A stretch of 64,000 bases of DNA. Origin: Mesocentrotus franciscanus. Lineage: Eukaryota > Echinodermata > Echinoidea > Camarodonta > Strongylocentrotidae. The DNA lies in the NCBI GenBank assembly GCA_037976565.1, contig CP137675.1, forward strand, positions 21,478,446-21,542,445. The letters are read 5' to 3'. The position numbers and the translations under genes are program-made. The notes under the pieces are model-generated. The model had not been told where the DNA came from, made no database searches, and saw only the letters and a list, made by a program, of their open reading frames with translations. This document shows positions 38,901 through 47,170 of this stretch, one piece after another. Position 1 is the first letter of the stretch; every line of letters begins with the position of its first letter.

Positions 38901-39218
38901 TAGAATTTTGAATAAATTCAAATGTGTAAATCTACGTAACTGCTGGAGTAATGATAATTTCTCAACCTACACTCTTCATTAAATGTCAGTACATATAAAT
39001 CAGATACCGATCTATAAAAATAAAAGCTTAAAACAAATTCACATTACTTTGATGTTGTCAATGATGTTGAGATCCTCAGCCACAGTCTTGTCGATTGCGA
39101 TGAGTAGATTGGAGTAGGCTCCATTGTTCAAATTGATGATATTTTTCTGGCCCGTTACTACTCCAACAAGAAATATTTCCAAGAGCAGAATCACAGAAAT
39201 AATCTTTTTATTTTCCAT
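23503..39218 (-). CDS. CLCA: CLCA-family protein, complete 13-exon gene (1003 aa)
   Basis: Coding exons in order: 39218-39048, 33572-33287, 33048-32762, 32196-31957, 31247-31023, 29191-28901, 27776-27546, 27093-26965, 26267-26120, 25488-25357, 24828-24781, 24670-24449, 24104-23503. They sum to 3012 nt, all junctions are GT-AG and all phases agree, giving 1003 residues, the usual CLCA length. Domains seen: signal peptide about 1-22; CLCA N-domain about 25-300; VWA about 315-490 with MIDAS D322-x-S324-x-S326; beta-rich region about 500-765; fibronectin III about 770-890; Thr/Ser-rich stalk 892-928; one transmembrane helix about 939-967; 36-residue cytoplasmic tail. Known for the family: CLCAs are secreted or surface proteins that self-cleave through HExxH and modulate TMEM16A-type chloride channels. 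Here HExxH reads RNWGH (158-162), so I infer no protease activity. A divergent CLCA exon 1 starts 5.8 kb upstream. The exact ligand or channel partner is unknown. Confidence 0.92.
24449..24670 (-). CDS. CLCA: CLCA minus gene, exon 12 (fibronectin III start)
   Basis: 222 nt, phase 1 at both ends. It encodes FMRTSSGGVFKV (family FSRTSSGGSFVA), PPSRIQDL and VTLSWTAVGDDMDQGT (family INLTWTAPGDDYDHGTA), the start of the CLCA fibronectin type III domain. Donor gtacac. Confidence 0.9.
24781..24828 (-). CDS. CLCA: CLCA minus gene, exon 11 (micro-exon)
   Basis: 48 nt, phase 1 at both ends, chosen because exons 10 and 12 need a phase-1 insert and the CLCA segment between them is otherwise missing. It encodes about 16 residues ending SGAKIMSGTG. 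The acceptor is a CAGCAG tandem, so splicing three bases later (24825) is equally possible. Donor gtggtg is weak; a gtaata donor 10 nt further would break the frame. The gene also reads through in frame if this exon is skipped. Confidence 0.6.
25357..25488 (-). CDS. CLCA: CLCA minus gene, exon 10
   Basis: 132 nt, phase 1 at both ends. It encodes SDLFKDDGTYSGFF and DGRYNVKVNVLG (family ATKDDGVYSRYFT..D.NGRYSVKVRALG). A purine-rich microsatellite (25505-25600) sits just upstream of the acceptor and provides a long pyrimidine tract on the transcribed strand. Confidence 0.88.
25505..25600 (+). repeat. (GAA/GGA)n microsatellite at exon 10 acceptor
   Basis: About 95 bp of purine triplets on the plus strand; in the transcript it is a pyrimidine tract ending about 17 nt before the exon 10 splice site. 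Confidence 0.88.
26120..26267 (-). CDS. CLCA: CLCA minus gene, exon 9
   Basis: 148 nt, phase 0 in and phase 1 out. It encodes ALAIYTQVQQDYQPVLNADV and ends MTLLDNGSG, the CLCA block V.A.I..G..P.L.A.V.A.IE......L.LLDNGAG. Donor gtgaaa. Confidence 0.88.
26965..27093 (-). CDS. CLCA: CLCA minus gene, exon 8
   Basis: 43 codons, phase 0. It starts PGRWNVTI (family GTWKYSL) and continues into a V-T-S-K segment that is conserved in CLCAs. Acceptor tttaaag, donor gtaagt. It is too short to stand out as an open frame and was found by phase and homology. Confidence 0.85.
27546..27776 (-). CDS. CLCA: CLCA minus gene, exon 7 (beta-rich region)
   Basis: 77 codons, phase 0. The conserved pattern ITVIWTTSSSISVVVTGPDD, then NIDPSTKIVTVNLP, matches the family's TW....P.I.L.DPSG...V.......I.IPG. 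Acceptor tcaaag, donor gtgaac. Identical in length to the plus-strand exon 56475-56705. Confidence 0.88.
28432..28830. mobile_element. MITE in intron 6 of minus CLCA
   Basis: Arms about 28432-28582 and 28683-28830 are inverted (core AAGTTATGAATTTTTGAAGT). The right end is TTTCCCT followed by TTAA; the left end is decayed. Same type as 57734-58304. Confidence 0.65.
28901..29191 (-). CDS. CLCA: CLCA minus gene, exon 6 (VWA end)
   Basis: 97 codons, phase 0. It contains YILLLSDGGENN (the third MIDAS loop, family LLTDGEDN) and QQMEDLSTMTSGISTFCSD (family ELEELSKMTGG). It is the same length as its plus-strand paralogue at 55874-56164. Confidence 0.9.
29355..29752. mobile_element. TTAA-flanked MITE, intron 5 of minus CLCA
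   Basis: Flanked by TTAA on both sides (29351-29354, 29753-29756); ends AGATAAAGACCAGTTCTGG and CCAAAACTGGTCTTTACCT. Nearly the same sequence, reversed, is at 41427-41809. Confidence 0.8.
30000..30870 (+). mobile_element. LINE remnant lacking its reverse transcriptase
   Basis: Plus-strand pieces resemble the linker before the RT domain of endonuclease-RT LINEs (KKICIGIYSKSEEG, LIEELYDNEAK), followed abruptly by the C-terminal signature GKRGRGRPRIG ... AKDREGWRR. Frames are broken. The RT core is missing, so this is an internally deleted copy antisense in intron 5 of CLCA. RTE-like assignment is tentative. Confidence 0.6.
31023..31247 (-). CDS. CLCA: CLCA minus gene, exon 5 (VWA)
   Basis: 75 codons, phase 0 at both ends. 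It carries VWA helix and strand blocks (GSKLGIVVFESTSDI, LPPSAGGGTCIGCGILSGIQ). The GGGT threonine corresponds to the second MIDAS loop of CLCA VWA domains. Acceptor ttgtag, donor gtacca. Confidence 0.9.
31248..31956 (-). other. Intron 4 of minus CLCA
   Basis: AT-rich; no repeat or gene recognised. The other introns not listed with an element are likewise without recognisable content. Confidence 0.6.
31957..32196 (-). CDS. CLCA: CLCA minus gene, exon 4 (start of VWA, MIDAS)
   Basis: 80 codons, phase 0 at both ends. It begins IEEFC, contains NNKCSGDSAWTVM (family NxKCxxxSxWxVI), and ends VVLVLDISGSMA, a complete DxSxS metal-ion-dependent adhesion site. Donor gtaagt. Confidence 0.92.
32762..33048 (-). 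CDS. CLCA: CLCA minus gene, exon 3 (degenerate protease motif)
   Basis: 287 nt; with exon 2 it makes 573 nt, so the pair is in frame. It encodes NMLVRNWGHLRWGLFKEHY where the family has VHEWAHLRWGVFDEY. The WxHLRWG frame is kept, but the first zinc histidine and the catalytic glutamate are replaced by R and N. It continues with the conserved cysteine-rich stretch (TRCSL, TPCQS, DCRFV). Donor gtaagt. Confidence 0.9.
33287..33572 (-). CDS. CLCA: CLCA minus gene, exon 2 (N-domain)
   Basis: 286 nt, phase 0 in and phase 1 out, donor gtgggt. It encodes the first half of the CLCA N-domain: SQRLYLASKQHVYWKHIKIL, a VPNTW block, DDEPF, GCGKEG and HMTPDYIL, all aligned with conserved family blocks. The acceptor polypyrimidine tract is a (TC)n microsatellite (33574-33597). 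Confidence 0.9.
33574..33597 (+). repeat. (GA)n tract at exon 2 acceptor
   Basis: Forms the polypyrimidine tract (TC)n of the exon 2 3' splice site on the transcribed strand. Confidence 0.85.
33708..34244. mobile_element. TTAA-flanked foldback MITE in intron 1
   Basis: Flanked by TTAA (33704-33707, 34245-34248). Ends AGGGAACCAAAACCTT / AAGGTTTTGGTTCCCT; arms of about 200 bp are inverted copies with only a few differences, around a spacer of about 135 bp. Confidence 0.85.
34271..36616. mobile_element. DNA transposon with subterminal repeat arrays
   Basis: Terminal inverted repeat TATAGGTTTTTGCGGCCAAT at both ends, TA beside each. Next to the left end are about ten copies of a CATTCAAATTC-like word over about 280 bp. 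Next to the right end are about nine copies of the reverse word GAATTTGAATG over about 280 bp. The interior (34560-36320) has CT and TA microsatellites and no coding potential, so it is non-autonomous. Such arrays often bind transposase; the superfamily is not identified. Confidence 0.75.
39048..39218 (-). CDS. CLCA: CLCA minus gene, coding exon 1 (signal peptide)
   Basis: ATG at 39218; 57 codons ending in phase 0 at an AAA/gtaatg donor. It encodes a hydrophobic leader (IISVILLLEIFLVGVV) followed by the CLCA N-terminal pattern LNNGAYSNLLIAID and an EDLNIIDNIK end, matching the family pattern N-x-G-Y...AIDP.V.ED...I..IK. The copy at 8919-9089 differs at about seven of 171 bases by hand comparison. 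Confidence 0.92.
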
Positions 39219-39248
39219 CTCGCTTCTATTCTTCTACAGTAACAGCTC
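39219..39248 (-). promoter_or_regulatory. Possible 5'-UTR part of exon 1 with upstream 3' splice site
   Basis: Minus-strand reading gives a pyrimidine-rich run and ctttattgcag/GAGCTG 30 nt before the ATG. The block A copy keeps the same arrangement (ctttatcgcag/GAACTG before 9120). This suggests that the coding exon 1 is preceded by a non-coding exon and that the true promoter is further right. Confidence 0.35.
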
Positions 39249-40240
39249 CTGCAATAAAGAGCGAATAAATATCTTCTCCCTTTTAAGCTTTCTAATACCT
39301 TAATGGCGGCTTCGTAAAATAGGTGACTCTAATTTACGAAGTGTAGGACATACCATTCGTTGTTTTCCACGCCAGTAAAAAACGAATGATCACGTCCACC
39401 AAAACGTGACGTGAGTGTTTAATTTGAGTAAGGAAATCCTTGGAAATTTAAAAACTTTTAGGGTTTTGCACGCTTCGGTCTTAAACAAATCCATGTGTCT
39501 TTCGTTCTGCCTGTAAATTGTTGTAAAGCTTGGGATTTTTAAAATAAGTTGTTTGAAATCTCGAAATGAATATAAAAACTCAAAATAGTTCCTGAAAGAG
39601 GATGGCAACGGATATCGGTACTTGCATTGTTGAGCAAATGTACGCTTTTCAAATTGAGAATAATAAAATTAGCGATACCTTCAGCATGTATAAAAGTATG
39701 GTTCCGCGAGAGAAAATGTCTGTACTGGTCTATGGGATTTCTTCTCGCAACGTTTTTACCGATAACTGAAATAAACAACAATTTCATAGTACCGTTGCGT
39801 TCGCTGGTGCCTTCATGTACGTGGAAAGCGAACACGAAAGCTGCGATTGTTTGCGCGCGCTGTATCTATGTATTTAGTTAATCTACTTTTTCGTTCGCGT
39901 TGATCTGATCATGTGAAAATTCCCAGTTATGAACATTAAGTGAAATTACAAATATATTTAGATTTTCTAGGACGGGATAAGATGTTGTTACATCTGTACT
40001 AGTGACCAAATGTCCCGATTTTTACCTTTGCATGTTTTTGTGCATTGATTTGTACGTGTAATACGTATTGCTTTCCTATTTTCAAAATGGCGGTTAGGGA
40101 GAGTTAATTTCCTAGCTTTCGTGGTCCGTCCGTCCGGCCGCTGTCTGGCTTTCAGACATGTCCCAACCTGTTCTGTCTGGTTCGTTAATATATTCTATTG
40201 TTTTTTCATTGTTACATACAGCGTGTACGTGTGACGAGAG

Positions 40241-41255
40241 GGAGTTTTCGCACGGCGACGCAAGTGCTGACTACGGGGTATTTAAATGAGCTGTGACCGT
40301 CTCCGTACTGGCTACCGTCGTGATCTAATTTGCAGTACAACGCTAATCTCAGCGGAGGGGGGCGCACTCAGCGAAAAATTCCGCGTAGCGTCCAAACCTA
40401 TGACGGTATTCTGCCGAATTAGCGTCGGGAGTCGAGCTAGTACGGGGTGGCGTAATCAGCCAAGCAGAGCGCTTGTTAACTGTGACGGCGAGGCTCGCAT
40501 GCAAATGGGCTGACGTCACGCAATCGCGGAAACTCCCGCGTATACGTGCCTTCACGGTTGTTTCAACGCAAAGCATGCCGGGACAGATTTTGAGTACGGC
40601 AGTAGATTTTCACCTTCGCCGCGATCAGCTTTTCCATTGCCAACAACGGGATTTTTATCCCGTCGAATCAACATCATAATCTTGTACAGGATGCGTTATT
40701 CTGCAGTGATTTTCTTTCATTCCAGTATCATTTGTACAGTAAGAAACCAAAGTTTGTGATTGTGTATTGTTATGACGATCCTTCAAAAATAAAGCTGATA
40801 ATACGAAGTAAAGTGGGCTAATGAGAGTGGGTTCCTTGGTATGAATATGTAGTCCCATATGTTCAAATGTGTGTGTGTGAAGTTTGGGTCGGTGGTTTGC
40901 CTTTTAAGCTGCTAAACATTCGTGTTTTAGGTTGAAGGATCGTCATAAAAATACATAATCACAGACTTTGGTTTATTACCGTACAAATGATACTGGAATG
41001 AAAGAAAATCACTGCAGAATAACGGATCCTGTACAAGATTATGATGTCATGTTGATTCGACAGGATAACAATCCCGTTGTTGGCAATGGAACAGCTGATC
41101 GCGGCGAAGGTGAAATCTACTGCCGTACTCAAAATCTGTCCCGGCATGCTTTGCGTTGAAACAACCGTGAAGGCACGTATTCTAAGTTGAGAAACTGCAA
41201 ATTAGATCGCGACGATACCCTGTAGTCAGCACTTGCGTCGCCGTGCGAAAACTCC
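40241..41255. mobile_element. 1-kb foldback element in the divergent intergenic region
   Basis: Outer ends GGAGTTTTCGCACGGCGACG / CGTCGCCGTGCGAAAACTCC. Large inner arms about 40546-40787 and 40929-41187 are inverted (core GCATGCCGGGACAGATTTTG). The left arm has about 260 extra bases (40284-40545) that are missing on the right. No coding potential. Confidence 0.8.
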
Positions 41256-41426
41256 CTAATGAGTCGAGTGAGACAGAGTGAGATAAGACTGGTGATGGCC
41301 TGGCCTAGTGTTTCATAAAGATGCATGTTCGTAAAGTTATGCATGACTTTTTGAACGACTGGAAGTGGAATATGGCAAGCCAAATGGGTGTCTCATTCAT
41401 TTTTAATCGCATTATTTAATCATTAA

Positions 41427-41809
41427 AGGTAAAGACCAGTTTTGGAAACGCCCCTCTCTCAAAAAATGAAATGGAAGCTCTCATTACCAATCATGTGAAA
41501 GAATATGTTTTGACCGATACGTGATGATACAAATTTTGCCGGGAAACCGTCTACTAATTGATATATTTGGTAAATTATTATATCTGTTGGGACCAAATAG
41601 ATATCGCGCACGTGGTCACGTAGTCCCATATACATCTTTATGTGTACAGTGCTTGTAACTTTACCAAGACTGGGCCAAATTTCTTATCATTTTGATGATT
41701 CCAGAACCTTGCAGTACACTACTTATATGCTAGATGATCAACCTTTTCTGATTGATTCCACAACGTTTCTTTCACAATGCAATCGCATGACCAGTACTGG
41801 TCTTTATCT
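41427..41809. mobile_element. TTAA-flanked MITE, second copy
   Basis: TTAA at 41423-41426 and 41810-41813; ends AGGTAAAGACCAGTTTTGG / CCAGTACTGGTCTTTATCT. Inverted relative to 29355-29752 and very similar along its whole length. Confidence 0.82.
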
Positions 41810-43518
41810 TTAATGATTAGCTAAAGTTGAAATATGCAGATGATGATGACGTTCTCACATGTGAGAATGTTCATCATGTTCATCATGGCTTTTCCTTGCC
41901 ATCGTGATCATTGCACAGTACAATTAAGATACTTTATTATATATTTTTACATGTTATTGTACATTATATATTTTTTACATTTTATTTTAGTACAAGAAGT
42001 AATGGTAGTAGTATTTGTTTCATCCATTTACTGAATTAGTCGAGCATACATATACGCAGAGTAAACCACAGAGTTACACAACAGATTCTGGCCTGAAGCA
42101 GCTTTTTTGCCATTAGTCTCTTCTCAATGACAATTTGCATTATTTTTTAAACGCAAGTGTCAATTTACGTGAGCTTTGGTAGATAGCAAATCAACAAATT
42201 GTTGGGTCACGTAACCCAACACTTTGTAGATTTGGGTGACCTGTTTCACGAAAGGGCGCAAGACGTGAACGTGAACGTGATACGTGACTGTTCGTTGCAA
42301 GCCCTTAATGGCCTTGAATCTCAATTGACTAAATTAAGTTATACATTTTAATTTGTCTCAACTTGTCTCACCTCCCTGCTTGCACACATCCACAATCACG
42401 CATGTGGGCGATGATTTTGGATGCACAGTTCTGAACGGACTATGGAGAAGAAGGGAAGAAGAAGAAGAAAAAGAAGAAGAAGAAGAAGGAGAAGAAGAAG
42501 AAGAAGAAGAAGAAGAAGAAGAAGAACAAATTTCATATTACAGTGCGCTGGATAAAGCACACTCCTTGTTTATTTGCTTTCTTAAGGTTTATTACTTCAA
42601 CTTCCTTATTGTTTTTGTATCAATCGCAATCCTAACCCAGTTAAATTTATTATCACATTCTGACTTGAATGGTAATGTTTCTGAAGTGAAGTAGTTAGGA
42701 TTTATGAACAATCATATTAATGACAATTTGATCATCATTATTATTCCTCAGAAGTTCTCAAGAATGTAATGATTGTATTACTTATCTTTGTCTGCATTTA
42801 ATTGGCAGAGATGAAATACTGTCAGGGAGACCGCAATAAAAAGATGGTTTCTGTTTCGTAAATGGTTAAGATTTAATTTGCATTCCTATAGACAGTTCAG
42901 GGTATAGTGTCAGTTATCAGTGCCATTGCGCATAGCCACTGATGAGTATGATGCAATGTGAGTATTTTGTGCGGTACTTTGTACCAAAGATAGTTTTGCA
43001 AGTAAAAAAATATATACACAATAACACAATGTATATAATCTTGTTTGAACAATCCACCCCCATGTGTACGTGTGCGTGCGTGCGTGTATGCGTGTGTGTA
43101 CGTGTGCGTGTATATGTGTGTGTTATCTTGGTTATGCGCATTGACATGGACGGTGAAACTTTCATCCTGATTGGGACATGGGGGGGGGGGTGGATTGTTC
43201 AAACAAGATTATATACATTGTGTTATATTTTATTTATATATATTTAACTATCATTGGTATTTTGTGCTTCTCTCTCTGAAGGTATCGCATATCTACAATA
43301 ATTAATTTGTTTGTGTGAATGTTTGGTATTTTGTTTATATCATGTTAACTCTAATTTTGTAACCTTGACTTTTATTATATGTGCTTTTGAATTTTTAGTG
43401 AATAAAGAACATTAAATTTATAATTATCAAGTATCTGGCGTTACCCGCGCCGCGCCTGAGAGGAGACACGAACTGAATCCATGTAACCCCAGTGTCTCAT
43501 GGTAAAAATAACTGGGAT

Positions 43519-43803
43519 AATAATAATAATAATAATAATCTTTTATAGTCCAATCCAAATTTTATTAAACCGAAAATGGAAATTCTTTGTGCCCAATTGA
43601 TCGTGAGCCCGGCAGCCACTGAGCAGCGCCAGATCGACATTGCTCTATCCCCTTATTGTTTAACGCCAAACAAGGTAGCAGCAACTCCCATCTTTTAACG
43701 TCTTTTGGTATGACGCGGCCGGGGTTCGAACCCACGACCTCCCGGTTTGTGAGGCGGACGCTCTACTGACTGAGCCAACACACCGGCCAACACATCGGTC
43801 ACA
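43519..43803 (-). mobile_element. tRNA-derived SINE, second family
   Basis: Minus-strand head TTGGCTCAGTCAGTAGAGCG (A box), CCTCACAAACC anticodon-loop-like region, GTGGGTTCGAACCCCGGCC (B box), a body of about 200 bp and an (ATT)n tail. Absent from the paralogous sites in block A (15190, 18870). Confidence 0.82.
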
Positions 43804-43913
43804 CCGATGTGCTGGTGTTTCCCATTACTCCATTACGAGGAGTGCATTTGATTTTAAAATCATTGAGGTGAAATTCATCCGTGTAATACATTAGCTTTTA
43901 TCGTTTATATTCT

Positions 43914-44190
43914 GAAGGTGTCGTGGTCTAGTGGATATGCCACCGGACAGTGGATCACATGATTAGCGGTTCGAATCCTGCCAGGGCACTAGTGTCCTTT
44001 GGCAAGAAATTCATCTACATCTGCCACACTTGACCCAGGTGATGTTAATGGGTACCTGGCAGGGGTTAAATCCTCGAAACGCTAGAGCGCTATAATGGCA
44101 GCCGTGCTGAAGCCGGGTAATAAATGTGTAGCGCCAGGAGTGTCAAGTCTGACAGACATGAGCGCTATAGAAAAACCCACTCTTATTATT
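43914..44190 (+). mobile_element. tRNA-derived SINE
   Basis: GTGGTCTAGTGGATATGCC, GCGGTTCGAATCCTGCC, GGCACTAGTGTCCTTTGGCA and a GAGCGCTATAGAAAAAC end. The best-preserved of the three paralogous copies. Confidence 0.78.
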
Positions 44191-44389
44191 ATTTCATTCC
44201 TGCTTATTTCGTTGTTCTAAAATATGTTTAGTTTGGCATTTGAAATTAAAAGAGCCTTAATGTCAATTAAACTGTTATCAATTTCTGCACCACTTAAAAA
44301 TTCATGTTATTCATTAAAAAAAAAACATATAATAGTTGCTGCTATGAGTACATTAATTATAATCTATAATTATCTCCTTTTGCACTAAA

Positions 44390-44604
44390 GCGTGCAAATT
44401 GAAGTCGTGGGTTTAAGCCCCGGGATGGCACTAGTGCCCTTTGGCAAGACATTAATCTACAGTTACCACTCTACAGCAAGGCGTTAAATGGGTACCAGTG
44501 GGTAGAATTCGATTGCTTGTGAGCATTGTCATTGAAATCGGTAGCCTAGATAGCATTGGTGAAACCCGGGTACGCTTTAAAAATATATGATTATTGGTAT
44601 TATC

Positions 44605-44641
<37 letters not shown>

Positions 44642-44705
44642 TTATTATCATAATTATTATTGTTAATATCATTATTATTAATTTGATTATATTTATCATT
44701 ATTAG
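44390..44705 (+). mobile_element. tRNA-derived SINE with long (ATT)n tail
   Basis: Same element as 19388-19580; the tail (44585-44705) is expanded ATT-type triplets. Confidence 0.7.
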
Positions 44706-44844
44706 TATTATTAAAAGACAAATCATCCCTACCTTATTCAAATAATTAAACATTGATTTTTATATAGCAGACCATTCCTCTTTCTCAATGATCAAACTCT
44801 TTTATCGCGCATTGCACTTTGTCCAAGTTTCTAGAATACCAGTT

Positions 44845-44850
44845 TATAAA
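44845..44850 (+). promoter_or_regulatory. Candidate TATA box of plus CLCA gene
   Basis: TATAAA about 147 nt upstream of the exon 1 ATG, conserved with its flanks in the block A copy (19788-19793). In AT-rich DNA this may be chance; a transcription start site map would decide. Confidence 0.25.
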
Positions 44851-44996
44851 CATTAGGTTATTATCTCCATAATCAGATATCCATTAGAAGGGTTAAAGAA
44901 TAACATTACACTCACAAGACTTAAGGAAACGATGAACGAACGCTGACAACGCATACTTTCCCCATACTTGATGGTAAATGATATATTATCACAAAA

Positions 44997-45170
44997 ATGT
45001 CTCCGACTAGAGTCTTGTTTATTCTGTTAAGTGTCTTGGTCATCTTCAACTCTGGAGTATTAAGTCAGGATGTCAATCGAATAACTCTAGAAGATGGAGA
45101 ATTCAAGAATGTACTTGTAGCCATCGACGAACGTGTTCAAGAGGACCCCGCCATTATTCAAAACATCAAG
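44997..45170 (+). CDS. CLCA plus gene, exon 1 (signal peptide), intact
   Basis: ATG at 44997, 58 codons, donor gttcgt. Signal peptide about residues 1-23 (VLFILLSVLVIFNSGVLS), then ITLEDGEFKNVLVAIDERV and EDPAIIQNIK, the CLCA N-terminal pattern. A TATAAA at 44845-44850 is conserved at 19788-19793. Confidence 0.88.
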
Positions 45171-45639
45171 GTTCGTATTTAGTGAAGCTCCTATACTATG
45201 AACATTTATTCAAGTACATTGTTGAAGGTTTGTTTGCTTTTTGTTTTACCTAACTGCTAATAAAGCATGTGCATGCTTGTAAGTAAGCAACCAGCAAACC
45301 TACCTAAGTCATCTCCGAGGGACTTGGTAATGAGGATTTATGCCTTACGAAAGGGCACTAGCGCGTCGAATTGGTTTCGAGACTACTGTTCTACCACTGA
45401 GCCATCACGTCTCATTAATGAAAGTTAAATTATTCATCACCTTTCATATACCTTAACGTGATGCCAAGTATACTACAGGTACCCAAATTGAAATGATGTC
45501 ATTTGCTGGACCTTCTATCAGTGAATTTCAGAGGGTGATATTGACACACAGATTTTGAGCTTTAAACGTAATGTATCCTATAATGATTCAATTTAATTAA
45601 TAAAAAAATTGATAATGGGTCAACCTGTTAGGGAGGAAA

Positions 45640-46320
45640 ATGCAGATCATACCAGTAAATGCCATAGTAAGTTTCAAGGGCACAGATTTGTCCACAACCA
45701 TGTCAAGTCTAAGGGCTCAACTTTGTTAAATCAAAAGATAATTTTCGGTTGCATAAAGTGTGTCGCAAAATTACTGTTCCTGTCTAAATTACATTTTAAT
45801 ATATATTAACAAATGTCCTTAAAATTACATTTTGAGGTCATTTGACATTTTCATGATGACACCTGGAATTGCATGAAATGTCATGAATGTAAGACATCTT
45901 TCCTTTTTTTTTTTTTTTACCCCAATCCATGAAAATTCAATTGACCAAATGACATGAACGAAAACACTCTAGTTCTAGCGTTTAAACATTATAGCCATTG
46001 GACATGGTTTCCACATCCCTGAGTATTTCATACGTTATCTGATATTCAGATTTGTATTGTCTTTTAATGTATGGAAGAGATCTGGATATAATTGGCTGTA
46101 TCGTTTGGGAAATGTGCGAATCTACCTAGGGTATTATGAAGTGGAGGGACCCATCCATTGTGTGAGGCAGCAGCATGTTAAGTAACATTTATAAATGAAT
46201 AGATTGGACTTTATTAAACTAGAATGACATTTGGTCCTATTTTTCATTTTTTGTGTGTGGGAAAAGCATAAAACAAACCGAATTTATGAATCAGCAGTAT
46301 TCGCAACAATTGAAGTTTTG
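45640..46320 (+). other. Intron 1 of plus CLCA, no feature
   Basis: AT-rich sequence after block B ends. No CLCA exon 2 or 3 and no repeat recognised. The same is true of 47170-48250 and 53600-54083. Confidence 0.55.
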
Positions 46321-47170
46321 AAGTTTTTAAAATTTAAATTCCTTGCCGGTGGTCGGTGTTCGGTGTTCGGCGATCGTTTAATGAGTATTCGGCGACTGAT
46401 TATATATCATTCGTCCAGCAGCTGCCAACCCTTTCTCAACCAAATATCGCCCGGTAAGTTTTCCGAAGTTAAATTATTCGTGGTTGCCGGTGTCGTTGTC
46501 GTTTGGAGATAAATCGCCGACTGATCATTTATTGTTCGTCAATCAGCTCCCGACCTTTTCTCAACCTAATTCCGCTCGACGATCGTCGAAATCACAGAGG
46601 ATCAGTCAGCGATAAGTCTGAGAACTAACGCCCATCCTAAACATTCCTACAACCAATTTGGTCGACACAATTCGGTCGATTTTCGATGCAGCGGCGTAAA
46701 CCTGCAGCCAACCCAAATGCCCCGAAGACCAGCCGCCGACCACTGAAAACTTTAAAAGACCACAAGATACCTATCTGCGACCTTTTACGACTATCTATCG
46801 ACAAGTGGCGACCGGTCGTACCTGTAGTGTGAATAAAGCCTAAGTCACATTTGGCGTACTACTGCTTGCTGACTTCTATCGACTGACTATCGATAACTAA
46901 TTTGTAAGAATTTCTAGTGGGTGATCAGTTGTCAATCGGTTGTAGGGCAGCTGCCGATTGATTGCCGAATGTCGTACAGATATTGTCCGATCATTAAATA
47001 TTTTTCTAAAATAATTTGCGACCGCTCGTGGAAAAATTGGCGAATGTTTGGCTGTTGTTCGGCAATAATAAACAACTTGTCCGATATGAATGGCCGATGT
47101 TTTTATGACGGTCGGCAAGTTTTTATATTGAGGGGAGTGTATAATCACTGGCGCATAAGTATTTGTTTTG
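46320..47170. mobile_element. CG-rich repetitive element(s)
   Basis: Words such as CGGCGA, CCGATC and CGACCG recur in both orientations. A direct repeat of about 55 bp occurs at 46391 and 46515. A terminus-like GCCTAAGTCACATTTGGCG at 46837 resembles those at 11227 and 21555. Limits are uncertain. No gene; the frames are low complexity. Confidence 0.45.

Larger units (their letters stand above)
39305..42295. other. Divergent intergenic region private to block B
   Basis: Between the two CLCA first exons; not present in block A. Apart from the foldback and the MITE I see no gene. Open frames at 40.3-41.2 kb are the arms of the foldback. Confidence 0.6.
36770..45640. repeat. Block B of the segmental duplication
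   Basis: Paralogue of block A, spanning intron 1 of the minus CLCA gene, the divergent intergenic region and the start of intron 1 of the plus gene. Its 39.3-42.3 kb part (a foldback, a MITE and unique DNA) has no counterpart in block A. Confidence 0.88.

Noticed and set aside
40286..41383. Several overlapping frames of 60-84 codons
   Set aside because: They are the arms of a foldback element read in both directions, with no known domain.
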